36,222 bases of DNA from Deltaproteobacteria bacterium. Its GTDB lineage: Bacteria > Myxococcota_A > UBA9160 > SMWR01. The stretch covers positions 1 to 36,222 of the forward strand of contig JAFDBP010000133.1 in the NCBI GenBank assembly GCA_019313245.1, written 5' to 3'. The notes below the pieces were generated by a model. That model saw only the letters and a list, made by a program, of their open reading frames with translations. It ran no database searches and had not been told where the DNA came from. Shown here in pieces: positions 1 to 8,210 of the stretch (within the stretch, counting starts at the first letter, position 1; each line of letters opens with the position of its first letter). The translations under genes and the position numbers were made by a program.

Positions 1-105
1 ATCGGCGACGCCGACAGCCACGCCCACGGGGTCGGCGACGCCGACAGCCACGCCCACGGGATCGGCGACGCCGACAGCCACGCCCACGGGGTCGGCGACG
101 CCGAC
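1..105 (+). repeat. 30-bp in-frame tandem repeat
   Basis: Three full 30-bp units (1-30, 31-60, 61-90) and half of a fourth are identical except for the first base, which alternates A, G, A, G. The alternating base is the silent third position of the Gly codon in [10 protein letters not shown]. The array lies inside the surface-protein gene and continues beyond the left edge. Confidence 0.9.
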
Positions 106-874
106 GCCGACCGTGACCGCAACGCCGACCGCCACATCGACTCCGACGGCCACGCCGACGGCCACGCCGACCGCGACGCCGACGGCGACACCGACGGCCG
201 AACTCGACCACTACCTCTGCTACAAGGCCGGAAACGCCTGGGGCTCGGACATCTTCCCGAAGACCGAGGTCACGCTGTCCGATCAGTTCCAGGAGCGAAC
301 CACGACGCTCATCAAGCCCATGCACTACTGCAACGCGGTCGACAAGAACGGCGAGGGGGTCGGCAATCCCGACGCGCATCTGACCTGCTACAAGGCCAAG
401 ACGGCCGTCCGGATCACTCCGCAGGTGTCCACGACGGACCAGTTCGGCTCGCAGCAACTGAGCGTACAGAAGCAGACGACCCGTTTGTGTGTCCCCACTC
501 AGCAGTCGGATGAGCCCGGCGATGCGGCGATGACTGCCTCGATCAGCCTCCCCGCAGGCACCGACAACTTCGACCTGTACAAGGCCAAGACGACACCGCG
601 CACGCCGAAGTTCGAAAGCCGCGACGTGACCCTCGTGGATCAATGGATCAATGAGGACGTCACGGTGAAGAAGCCGGTGCGGTTCGGCGTTCCGTCGTCC
701 GTGGACGACGGGGGCATCGCCAACCCGAGCGATCAGCTGACCTGCTACCTGCTGAAGAGGGTCTCGAATTTCAAGAAGCGGGACGTAGCGATCCAAAACC
801 AGTTCGGGGAGTTCACGCTGACGGTGAGGACGCCCAACATGCTCTGCGTGCCGTCCGAGCAGGGATTGCCCTAA
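2..874 (+). CDS. Surface/secreted protein with Thr-Pro repeat stalk and four LCYK-DQF modules (5' partial)
   Basis: The reading frame is open from base 2, so the track's GTG at 113 is not the true start; the gene begins outside the window. Visible order: three and a half copies of the decapeptide [10 protein letters not shown], an irregular TPTATP stretch ending near base 200, then four modules of about 50 residues. Each module starts with a Cys-Tyr-Lys type motif (LCYK, TCYK, DLYK, TCYL), has a central DQF/DQW/NQF motif and ends in a YCNAV, LCVP or FGVP motif. Modules 1-2 and 3-4 form two pairs joined by a DxNGxGxxNP-like linker. The Thr-Pro stalk suggests a cell-surface or secreted location. 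Similar LCYK-repeat proteins occur in uncultured delta-type lineages, but I cannot name a function. The third module lacks both cysteines. Confidence is high for coding and low for role. Confidence 0.85.
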   Translation, partial: SATPTATPTGSATPTATPTGSATPTATPTGSATPTPTVTATPTATSTPTATPTATPTATPTATPTAELDHYLCYKAGNAWGSDIFPKTEVTLSDQFQERTTTLIKPMHYCNAVDKNGEGVGNPDAHLTCYKAKTAVRITPQVSTTDQFGSQQLSVQKQTTRLCVPTQQSDEPGDAAMTASISLPAGTDNFDLYKAKTTPRTPKFESRDVTLVDQWINEDVTVKKPVRFGVPSSVDDGGIANPSDQLTCYLLKRVSNFKKRDVAIQNQFGEFTLTVRTPNMLCVPSEQGLP

Positions 875-928
875 CGGGAGTTGATCGCGCTGCAGGTCGG
901 TGAGCCCGCCGATCCGGATGCCGAAACT

Positions 929-974
929 CTCCGAGCAGCAGACGGGAGTTCCCATCACCCGTCTGCTCGCGGAG
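929..974 (+). terminator. Strong hairpin downstream of the LCYK-repeat gene
   Basis: AGCAGACGGG (937-946) pairs perfectly with CCCGTCTGCT (958-967), and outer CTCCG/CGGAG arms extend the stem past a small internal loop. It sits 55 nt after the stop codon and before the next gene. There is no T-run after it, so it may be a non-canonical terminator or an mRNA 3'-end stabiliser. Confidence 0.45.
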
Positions 975-1077
975 CAAAGTGCCTCTGCTGGTATGCTCGC
1001 GGGGCGAGCGGTGCTGCAGTAGCTCGTTCGGCGGCGGTTTCCGCGATGGATCCGAACCTGGGGCAACCGCGTTGCAG

Positions 1078-2136
1078 ATGTTCTTGAAGAAGGCGGGACT
1101 CGTCCTTTTCGGCGTGTCGGTCGCGCTACTGGCCGGCGAACTGTTGCTGCGCGCGATCGGATTCGGGCAGCTCACGCCGCAGCTGAGCTTCGGCGAGAGG
1201 GCAAAGGAGGCGCTGGAGCAGGGTTACTTCGAACCCGATCAGACCCTCTTCTGGAAGCCCCGCGCGGGCCGGAATCCGCGCTTCCAACGCGCGGCCAATC
1301 TCGTCCACCCCGACGCACCGATCGCGCCGCGCGGAGCGCGACAGCGCCTCATCGTACTGGGTGATTCCTGCTCGCGCCTCGTCTCGAGCGGGCTGCCCTA
1401 TTCGGCATACGCGCAAGTCGAACTCGGGAGCGACGATTGGGAGGTCCTCAACGCGAGCGTTCCCGGCTACTCGTCGCATCAAGGGCTTCGCTGGCTGCAA
1501 TCGCAGTTGCTCGCCGCCGACCCCGATGTCGTCGCGATCTATTTCGGCTGGAACGATCACTGGCGAACGACCGGCCGGACCGACAGGGAATACGAGCGAT
1601 TGATCCGCCCGGGCCGCCTGCGGCTGCTCAACCTGCTGAGTCGCCGCTCCGATCCCCCACCCTTTCGCGTCCCGCCGGACGAATACCGCGAGAACCTTCA
1701 ATCGATGATCGACGAGGTGATCGAGGCGGGCGGGCGGGTCGTGCTGATCGCTGCACCGCACCGCTTCGCCGAGAAGAACCAGCGGCACTACGTAGCGGAC
1801 GCCCAACTACTGCCCGAAGACGACGCCCCCGCAATCCACCGCTCGTATCTCGACATCGTCCGGGAATTTGGCGGCCGGGAAGGAGTCGCGGTCCTCGGAG
1901 CAGATGTCATCTTCGACACTCTGGGTGAAACCCCTCCGTTGTTTCGCAACGATGGGGTCCACCTCACCGAAGCGGGCCAGCGCGCAATGGGCGCGTTGAT
2001 CGCGGAACAGATCCGAAGCGGAACCGGAGCAGACGGGACCGCCACGCCGGCCCTGCTGAACGCCGCGCGCCGCGCCCTCGCCGCATCCAACGCAAACGCA
2101 AGCGGGGACGTTGGTGAATATTCACCCCCCGAGTAG
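1078..2136 (+). CDS. SGNH/GDSL-family hydrolase with N-terminal membrane anchor
   Basis: The 352-residue protein starts with a short basic stretch and a hydrophobic segment (about residues 5-22, AGLVLFGVSVALLAGELLLR), so it is probably anchored in the membrane with the catalytic domain outside. SGNH blocks are clear: GDS near residues 95-97 (nucleophile Ser97), GWND near 157-160, and DGVH near 292-295 (catalytic Asp and His). Such enzymes are esterases, lipases or O-acyl(de)acetylases; the substrate cannot be read here. The ATG at 1078 is preferred over the longer ORF start at 979 because it places the signal anchor at the terminus. The last ten or so codons (GDVGEYSPPE) are encoded by the left arm of an inverted-repeat element, so the C-terminus may have been replaced by an insertion. 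Confidence 0.85.
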   Translation: MFLKKAGLVLFGVSVALLAGELLLRAIGFGQLTPQLSFGERAKEALEQGYFEPDQTLFWKPRAGRNPRFQRAANLVHPDAPIAPRGARQRLIVLGDSCSRLVSSGLPYSAYAQVELGSDDWEVLNASVPGYSSHQGLRWLQSQLLAADPDVVAIYFGWNDHWRTTGRTDREYERLIRPGRLRLLNLLSRRSDPPPFRVPPDEYRENLQSMIDEVIEAGGRVVLIAAPHRFAEKNQRHYVADAQLLPEDDAPAIHRSYLDIVREFGGREGVAVLGADVIFDTLGETPPLFRNDGVHLTEAGQRAMGALIAEQIRSGTGADGTATPALLNAARRALAASNANASGDVGEYSPPE

Positions 2137-2191
2137 CGTGCAGGTGAGTCGTTGCCTCGGGTACAGGGCGTGAATATTCACCAACGTCCCC
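2104..2191. repeat. 88-bp element with perfect 22-bp inverted termini (REP/MITE-like)
   Basis: GGGGACGTTGGTGAATATTC(AC) at 2104-2125 is repeated as its exact reverse complement at 2170-2191. The inner GTGAATATTCAC of each arm is itself palindromic. The element covers the last codons and stop of the SGNH hydrolase gene and the gap to the convergent FAD-oxidase gene. It could act as a bidirectional terminator. The GGGGAC terminus recalls REP-type elements mobilised by RAYT transposases, but no transposase lies in this window. Confidence 0.75.
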
Positions 2192-2199
2192 ACCGCCGG

Positions 2200-3570
2200 C
2201 TATTCGATGGCGCCTCCACTCGTCGCACGGCTTCGCTCGATCTGTGAAACCGGTGCCAATCGCACCCCGGGGATCTGCGCAGCGGCGCGCAGGCCGCTGG
2301 TGAGCGCGGACTCGAGGCCCGGACCGACGAGATAGTCGCCCGCAAAAAACAGCCGCGGAGAGCGGTCGATGCGGCGGCCGAAGCGAATCAGACTCGTGAG
2401 GTAACCCGGGTGGAAGATCGGGTGCATCGGGTCCGTACGCGAAATCGCGTAATCCCGGGGCTCCAGCTGTCCGACCGGCGTGCGCGCGAGTTCTCGCTCG
2501 ACGAAGTCGATGATCTCGGAGTCGCCCGCATCCCAGAGTCGTTCGGTGGCGCGGGCGGCGAGTGTGGCGCGCAGCAGACCCGCTCCCGGAGGCGCGAAGC
2601 CCGGCTTGCGATGTTCGACATCCAGCGCTGCGAGGCCCATCGCAGCCGATCGCGGAAAGGATGCCGTATCGAAGGAAAGCACCCGCGGCGCTCTGTCGAA
2701 CATCAGCGATACCGCGATTTCCCGGGTGTAGTGGATCTGCTCGAAGAAACCGCGCTCGCCCGGGGTGAGCTTCGGACACAGCGCCGCCACCTCGCAGCCG
2801 GGCGTGGCGACCACGACCGCGTCGGCCATCACCCATCCCGCCAGACCGTCGCGCCGGTAGTGGACGCGCGCGCCATCGGTTTCGGTTTCGATGCGCTCGA
2901 CCTCGCAGCCGAATCGGACCGGAACCTCGTCGGCCAGGCGGTCGCTGAGAAGACCCACTCCGCCCTTCAGGATCTTTCGGCGAACCCCGCCGAGTTCGGG
3001 CCGCAGCGCCATCCAACCAAAAGCCCGAGAGAGTTGCTCGGGTGCGCAGCCAAAGCGGCGCGCGAAGAAGGGTGCCATGTAGCTGTCGAGACACTCCCGC
3101 CCCACCACGCGATCCAACGCCGACGAGAGGTTTTCGCCGTCGAGTTCCGCAGCTCCCTCCGGCCGTTGGCGCTCGAGTCTCCTCCAGACCAGCGCGAGTT
3201 CGGCGGCCAGGGTCAAGAGGCGCGCCTTCGCTCCCGCGGAAAGCAGCTGCGAGGTGACCCATGCGGCGGGGGAGTCGAAATCCGCGCGGTGGAAGCGACC
3301 GTCGCGCAGAACGACCGTTTCACCGCTCGAAGCTTCGCGCAGGCGATCGCCGATCCCGAGTCTCCAGGCGATGTCGTACAGATTGTGATCTTCGCTGTCG
3401 AAGCGCGCTGGGCCCGATTCCAATGTGAATCCGTTGCGGATGTCGCTTCGGGTGCGGCCGCCCGATCGAATACCCGCCTCGAGCACTTCGACTTCGTGCC
3501 CGGCGCGGCGCAATTCCCACGCGCAGCTGAGACCAGCGGGGCCAGCCCCCACGACGACGACCGAATTCAT
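2200..3570 (-). CDS. FAD-dependent amine oxidase / protoporphyrinogen-oxidase-like protein
   Basis: The protein has 456 residues with an N-terminal Rossmann FAD motif (VVGAGPAGLSCAWEL, about residues 5-19), an acidic residue closing the second strand (VLEAG), a GGR-type loop (SGGRTRS), and a C-terminal FAD-contacting segment (LFFAGDYLVGPGLESALTSGLRAA). This layout is typical of the flavin monoamine oxidase superfamily that includes protoporphyrinogen oxidase and phytoene-desaturase-like enzymes; the substrate is not determined. The start at 3570 is chosen because MNSVVVVGAG gives the usual compact N-terminus and the ATG overlaps the TGA of the upstream response regulator (ATGA). The 609-residue ORF reading further upstream is an out-of-frame extension through that regulator. 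Confidence 0.85.
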   Translation of the reverse strand: MNSVVVVGAGPAGLSCAWELRRAGHEVEVLEAGIRSGGRTRSDIRNGFTLESGPARFDSEDHNLYDIAWRLGIGDRLREASSGETVVLRDGRFHRADFDSPAAWVTSQLLSAGAKARLLTLAAELALVWRRLERQRPEGAAELDGENLSSALDRVVGRECLDSYMAPFFARRFGCAPEQLSRAFGWMALRPELGGVRRKILKGGVGLLSDRLADEVPVRFGCEVERIETETDGARVHYRRDGLAGWVMADAVVVATPGCEVAALCPKLTPGERGFFEQIHYTREIAVSLMFDRAPRVLSFDTASFPRSAAMGLAALDVEHRKPGFAPPGAGLLRATLAARATERLWDAGDSEIIDFVERELARTPVGQLEPRDYAISRTDPMHPIFHPGYLTSLIRFGRRIDRSPRLFFAGDYLVGPGLESALTSGLRAAAQIPGVRLAPVSQIERSRATSGGAIE

Positions 3571-3956
3571 TTCGCCACTCCGGTCGACGGTTGGCGTTCG
3601 ATCGCCTCCACCAACACGCTCGGCGGAAACGGCTTGAGCAGAAATGATCCGTCGCTCGCGCGCAATCGGGATCGAAGTGAATCCGAGAGTTCGGCTCCGC
3701 TGGTCAAGATGACCCGGATCTGGGGCTGCTCTGCGGCGAGCACTTCGAGCACGGCGCCCGCGCCGTCGGGGCCGATCGCCGCGTCGAGCACGATGGCGTC
3801 GATCTCCGAGGGTGTCTTCCGCAACACATCGATCGCGGTCTTGCCGTCTGCCGCAGACACGACCGGGTATCCCCGCTTCTCGAGCACGCGGACGAGCACG
3901 CGGAGAAGCTGGGATTCGTCTTCGGCGATGAGTACACGAGGCAAAGCGACCACCAC
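3567..3956 (-). CDS. Single-domain CheY-like response regulator
   Basis: This is a receiver domain with no output domain (129 residues from the GTG at 3956). The key residues are all present: acidic pocket E12-D13, phospho-acceptor D58 (IVLD), switch T85 (ILTS) and K108 (LLKP). It would be phosphorylated by a histidine kinase that is not in this window. The start is uncertain: GTG 3956, TTG 3944 and ATG 3992 are all possible, and the longer ORF start at 4112 adds a non-domain tail. It overlaps the downstream FAD-oxidase gene by four bases, which implies translational coupling. It is divergent from dnaE2 and shares a short upstream region with it. Confidence 0.8.
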   Translation of the reverse strand: MVVALPRVLIAEDESQLLRVLVRVLEKRGYPVVSAADGKTAIDVLRKTPSEIDAIVLDAAIGPDGAGAVLEVLAAEQPQIRVILTSGAELSDSLRSRLRASDGSFLLKPFPPSVLVEAIERQPSTGVAK

Positions 3957-4063
3957 GACGCATTCTAACCCGCGGCCGAGCGGGTGGACCATTCTCGAGG
4001 CGGTTCGAGGACGTTTCAGCGAGATCCATTTGCCAAAAAGCGAAACTAGAGCGAAAATCAGGC

Positions 4064-7000
4064 GTGTCCTCCTCCGCTGCCGACTACATCGAACTCCGCT
4101 GCCGAAGCGCATTCACGTTCCTCGAGGCGGCTTCCAATCCCGAAGATCTCGCCGATCGCGCGGCGGAGCTCGGCTATCCGGCGCTGGCGCTCGGAGATGC
4201 CGGTGGCGTCTACGGCATTCCCCGCTTTCACCGGGCGGCGAGCGCCGCGGGGCTCCGGGCCATCGTCGGCGCACAGATCTTCGTCGCCGATCCGAACGCG
4301 CCACCCGCGCCCCTGCTCTTGTTGGTCGAGACACAGCGTGGGTATTCGAATTTATGTCGCATCCTGACGGAGAGCCACCGACATGCGGCGAAGGGGTCGA
4401 CCCTCAATCGCTGGGAGGAAATCGAAGAGCGCGCCGAAGGGCTCACCGCTCTGGCGCGCGGCGACGCCTCGCTTCGGATGTCGGTGCTCGACCGCGCCAA
4501 TGCGATCTTCGGGCGCGGTCGACTCTGGGTCGACGTCTCGCGCCATCTGGATCGCGCCACCGAGGCCGCGGGGCGCCGGGCGGCAGCACTCGCAGAGGCC
4601 GCACGCATTCCCGTGGTCGCCACCAACGACGTGCGCCACGCGCGACCCGAGGGGCGCCAACTCTTCGACGCGCTGACCTGCCTGCGCTGGAAGACCTCTC
4701 TGGATCGCGCGGGCCGCCGCCTCGCCATCAACGCCGAGCGACATCTGCGCTCGCCCCGCGAAATGGCGGCGCGTTTCGCCGACCGGCCCGATTGGATCCG
4801 CGCCACCCGCGAGATCTCCGAGCGCTGCGCGTTCGGTCTCGAGAACCTCGGCTATCGATTCCCCCTCTACCCCGTTCCCGTCGGAGAAACCCAGGCCTCC
4901 TACCTTCGACACCTCACCTGGCGCGGCGGACGCGCCCGCTATGGCTCGCCCATCCCTCCGCGCGCTCGCGCGCAGATCGAACGCGAACTCGACCTGATCG
5001 AGAAACTCGGCCTGGACGGCTACTTCCTGATCGTCCACGACATCGTTCAGTTCGCACGCGACCGGAAGATCCTCACCCAGGGGCGCGGCTCTGCGGCCAA
5101 CAGTGCCGTGTGTTACGCGCTCGGCATCACCGCCGTCGATCCGGTGGGGATGGATCTGCTCTTCGAGCGCTTCCTCTCTGAAGAGCGCGGCGAGTGGCCC
5201 GACATCGACCTCGATCTGCCCTCGGGCGAACCGCGCGAGAAGGTCATCCAGTACGTCTTCGATCGATATGGGGCGCACGGCGCCGCGATGACGGCAGTCG
5301 TAATCACCTACCGCACGCGCATGGCCGTGCGCGAAATGGGCAAGGTGCTCGGCGTGGAACCCGACGCCATCGAACGCCTCGCCAGGACGATCGCTCGACT
5401 CGAACACCGCGAGAACCTCGACGAACTCGAGAGTCTGCTCGAGCAGGCGGGCGTCGACCCCAGGTCCCCGCGCATCGCCACGCTGCTCGATCTGGTCGAT
5501 CGCGTGCGCGGGCTGCCGAGGCATCTCGGTCAACACACCGGTGGCGTGGTGATCTCCGCGGGGCGCCTCGATGAGATCGTCCCGATCGAGCCCGCGGCGA
5601 TGGCCGGGCGCCGCGTCGTGCAGTGGGACAAAGAGGATTGTGCGGATCTCGGAATCATCAAGATCGACCTGCTGGGGCTCGGCATGCTCGCAGCCATCGA
5701 AGACACCATCGGGCTCGTCCGCGACCACGAGGGCGTGGCGATCGATCTCGCCCATCTACCCGCGGACGATCTCACCACCTACGAGATGATTCGCCGCGCC
5801 GACACCATCGGTACCTTCCAGATCGAAAGCCGCGCCCAGATGGCGACGCTGCCGCGCATGAGGCCCGCGCGTTTCTACGACCTCGTCGTGGAAGTCGCGA
5901 TCATTCGCCCGGGCCCCATCGTCGGACAGATGGTGAACCCGTATCTCGAGCGCCGCGCGGGACGCGAGCCGGTCAGCTATCCGCACCCGTCCCTGGAACC
6001 GATCCTCGCGCGCACCCTCGGCGTACCGCTGTTTCAAGAGCAACTACTTCGCATCGCGATGGTGGCGGCCGGCTTCAGCGGCGGCGAGGCCGAGGAGTTG
6101 CGCCGTGCAATGGGATTCAAGCGCTCCATCGAACGCATGGACCGCCTCGAATCGCGGCTCCGAAGCGGCATGAGAGAGCGCGGCATCGTCGGCGACGACC
6201 AGGAGGCGATCGTCCGCGGAATCCACTCTTTTGCGCTCTACGGGTTTCCGGAATCCCACGCCGCATCCTTCGCGTTGATCGCCTACGCGTCGGCATTCCT
6301 CAAAGCCCACCATCCGGCCGCATTTCTGGCCGGCCTGCTCAACGCCTACCCGATGGGCTTCTACAACCCGGCCACACTCGTCAAGGACGCGCAGCGGCAC
6401 GGCGTCGAGGTGCGGCCGATCGACGTCGCGCACTCGAATTGGCGCTGCACGCTCGAGGCGCCGCGCCACCCGAAGGCGTCCCCTCCCGTGCGACTGGGTC
6501 TGCGCTTTGCGAGCGGATTGCGCCGAGAGACGGGCAGCGCACTCGAAGTCGCGCGCGGCGCGGCGGCTTTCAGCAGCGTTGCCGATCTCACCCGGCGCGT
6601 GGCATTTCGCCGCGCCGAAATCGACACCCTCGCCGAGCTCGGCGCGCTCGCGAGCATCGACCGCGCCGCGCACAGTCGGCGCGCGGCGCTCTGGCAGGTG
6701 GCCGCGCTCGAACGCAATCCCGATTCGCTCTTCGCGGGCCTGCCTCCCGCCGAGGAAACTTCGCCACTGATCGAAATGTCTGCGCTCGAACAGACGCTCG
6801 CCGACTACCGGCACAGCGGTCTCACCACGGGCCCGCAGATCCTCACCCATCTGCGGCCGACGCTGCGCGCAAGGGGAATCCTGTCCTCCGCCGATCTGAA
6901 GGGTGTGCCCGATGGGCGCCGGGTCAAAACCGCGGGACAGGTCATCGTTCGCCAGCGACCGGGATCCGCCAAGGGGTTTTGCTTTCTGACCCTCGAGGAC

Positions 7001-7192
7001 GAGACCGGCACCTCCAACGCGATCCTCACGCCCCAGACCTTCCGCCGCTTTCGCGCTCCACTGCACAACTCGGCCATCGTCCAGATCGAGGGGCCGATCC
7101 AGAACCGGGAGGGCGTGATCCACGTTCGGGTCCAGCACCTCGAAGGCCTCAGCGAGCGCGGCCCACTGCCCGAAGGACACGACTACCGCTAG
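4064..7192 (+). CDS. dnaE2: Error-prone DNA polymerase III alpha subunit DnaE2 (ImuC)
   Basis: The 1042-residue protein has the DnaE2 layout and length: N-terminal PHP domain (about 1-280), C-family polymerase core with the catalytic motif PDIDLD near 379-384, QGRGSAANS in the palm, tandem helix-hairpin-helix region, and a C-terminal OB domain (VKTAGQVIVRQRPGSAKGFCFLTLEDETG). In bacteria DnaE2 carries out mutagenic translesion synthesis after DNA damage, normally with ImuA and ImuB. Neither partner gene is in this window. The PHP metal ligands look degraded: the usual HxH is RCR, and the usual DHDG-type loop is DAGG, so PHP nuclease activity is unlikely. The start is a GTG at 4064 with only a weak upstream AGG; no better in-frame start lies near. 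Confidence 0.93.
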   Translation: MSSSAADYIELRCRSAFTFLEAASNPEDLADRAAELGYPALALGDAGGVYGIPRFHRAASAAGLRAIVGAQIFVADPNAPPAPLLLLVETQRGYSNLCRILTESHRHAAKGSTLNRWEEIEERAEGLTALARGDASLRMSVLDRANAIFGRGRLWVDVSRHLDRATEAAGRRAAALAEAARIPVVATNDVRHARPEGRQLFDALTCLRWKTSLDRAGRRLAINAERHLRSPREMAARFADRPDWIRATREISERCAFGLENLGYRFPLYPVPVGETQASYLRHLTWRGGRARYGSPIPPRARAQIERELDLIEKLGLDGYFLIVHDIVQFARDRKILTQGRGSAANSAVCYALGITAVDPVGMDLLFERFLSEERGEWPDIDLDLPSGEPREKVIQYVFDRYGAHGAAMTAVVITYRTRMAVREMGKVLGVEPDAIERLARTIARLEHRENLDELESLLEQAGVDPRSPRIATLLDLVDRVRGLPRHLGQHTGGVVISAGRLDEIVPIEPAAMAGRRVVQWDKEDCADLGIIKIDLLGLGMLAAIEDTIGLVRDHEGVAIDLAHLPADDLTTYEMIRRADTIGTFQIESRAQMATLPRMRPARFYDLVVEVAIIRPGPIVGQMVNPYLERRAGREPVSYPHPSLEPILARTLGVPLFQEQLLRIAMVAAGFSGGEAEELRRAMGFKRSIERMDRLESRLRSGMRERGIVGDDQEAIVRGIHSFALYGFPESHAASFALIAYASAFLKAHHPAAFLAGLLNAYPMGFYNPATLVKDAQRHGVEVRPIDVAHSNWRCTLEAPRHPKASPPVRLGLRFASGLRRETGSALEVARGAAAFSSVADLTRRVAFRRAEIDTLAELGALASIDRAAHSRRAALWQVAALERNPDSLFAGLPPAEETSPLIEMSALEQTLADYRHSGLTTGPQILTHLRPTLRARGILSSADLKGVPDGRRVKTAGQVIVRQRPGSAKGFCFLTLEDETGTSNAILTPQTFRRFRAPLHNSAIVQIEGPIQNREGVIHVRVQHLEGLSERGPLPEGHDYR

Positions 7193-7280
7193 GCGCGTGC
7201 CCCAGAATGAAATCGCGCGACGCCACTCTGTGCGATCGCACGCGCAATTCCAGCAGCGGTGCGGCGGCTATACTCCAGCC

Positions 7281-8210
7281 ATGCACAGGTTCGTTGCGGG
7301 CGCGCTCGCGATCAGTTGGATGGCGGCGTCCGCGGCCACTTCCAACGACCTGGCACTCTCCGAGGCAGAAGTCGCCGCCCAGCGCGAACGCCTCGCGCGC
7401 CTCGGCTTCGCGTCGATGCTCGAACGGCAGAAGCGACTGATCCGGGTGAGTTCCGCCATTCGCCTTCACGGCGCGGCGCTCTGCAACGATCAGCTGAGTC
7501 CGGTCACGGGAATCGTGGCGGCCACTTCTGCGGAAATCCCCGAGGCCTATCGCGAGACCGCCTATCGAGATCACGGCGTCGAGGATCTCTTGAAGGTGCT
7601 CTGGATCCTGCCCGACTACCCCGCCGCCGAAGTGGGCTTGCGGTCCGGCGACACCATTCTCGAGATCGACGGCCGCGAGACGCATTCGGCGGCGTCGCTC
7701 GATCGACGCGATCCGGTGGATTCGCAGATCTTCACGGCGCTCAAGATCGAGCGCGACGGCGAAATTCTCGACCTCCTCTTCGAAGCCCGGAACGGCTGCT
7801 TTCGCCCGGCCGTGCTCTCGATGCTCGACAACGTCGATACCCACACGGAAGGTGCGCGCATGGTGGTCTATTCCGGCATGTTGCGCTTCGCGGAATCGGA
7901 CGACGAACTCGCGATCGTGCTCGCGCACGAGCTCGCGCACGAACTGCTCGGTCAGAAGTTGAGTGTCGAGAACGCGGAGTCGGAAGCGGATTACCTGGGC
8001 CTCTACCTCGTCGCGCGCGCGGGTTACGACGTCGCGGTGGCGACCGAATTTGCGCGGCGACTCGCAGCGGAGTTTCCGTTCGCGCTCGAAGAGCGCGCGG
8101 GGCACATCCACCCGTTCTCCGCCGCGCGCTCGATCGCACTGGCCAACACCCTGCGCGAGATCCAGGGAAAACTCGAGCGCGCTGAACCCCTCGAGCCGAG
8201 GACCCGATGA
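7281..8210 (+). CDS. PDZ-containing M48-family metalloprotease (exported), copy 1
   Basis: The protein has 309 residues with an N-terminal signal peptide (MHRFVAGALAISWMAASAAT). A PDZ-like segment near residues 112-175 (AAEVGLRSGDTILEIDG) precedes the zinc site HELAH (H216, E217, H220). The third ligand is in ESEAD about 13 residues later (E233, D237), the M48 HExxH...ExxxD pattern. It is likely a periplasmic peptidase. The ATG at 7281 is preferred to 7197 because it begins the signal peptide. The stop codon overlaps the ATG of the next gene (ATGA), and that gene encodes a paralogue of the same architecture, so the two are an operon derived from tandem duplication. It may also be co-transcribed with dnaE2, which ends 88 bases upstream, but nothing links the functions. 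Confidence 0.85.
   Translation: MHRFVAGALAISWMAASAATSNDLALSEAEVAAQRERLARLGFASMLERQKRLIRVSSAIRLHGAALCNDQLSPVTGIVAATSAEIPEAYRETAYRDHGVEDLLKVLWILPDYPAAEVGLRSGDTILEIDGRETHSAASLDRRDPVDSQIFTALKIERDGEILDLLFEARNGCFRPAVLSMLDNVDTHTEGARMVVYSGMLRFAESDDELAIVLAHELAHELLGQKLSVENAESEADYLGLYLVARAGYDVAVATEFARRLAAEFPFALEERAGHIHPFSAARSIALANTLREIQGKLERAEPLEPRTR

Noticed and set aside
1-105. Possible CRISPR array
   Set aside because: Units are contiguous with no spacers and form an in-frame protein repeat.
2410-5181. 923-residue plus-strand ORF
   Set aside because: It runs antisense to the FAD oxidase and regulator genes and then out of frame through dnaE2; Arg/Pro-rich with no domains, a shadow typical of GC-rich DNA.
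5623-7440. 605-residue plus-strand ORF
   Set aside because: Out-of-frame shadow of dnaE2, extremely Arg-rich.
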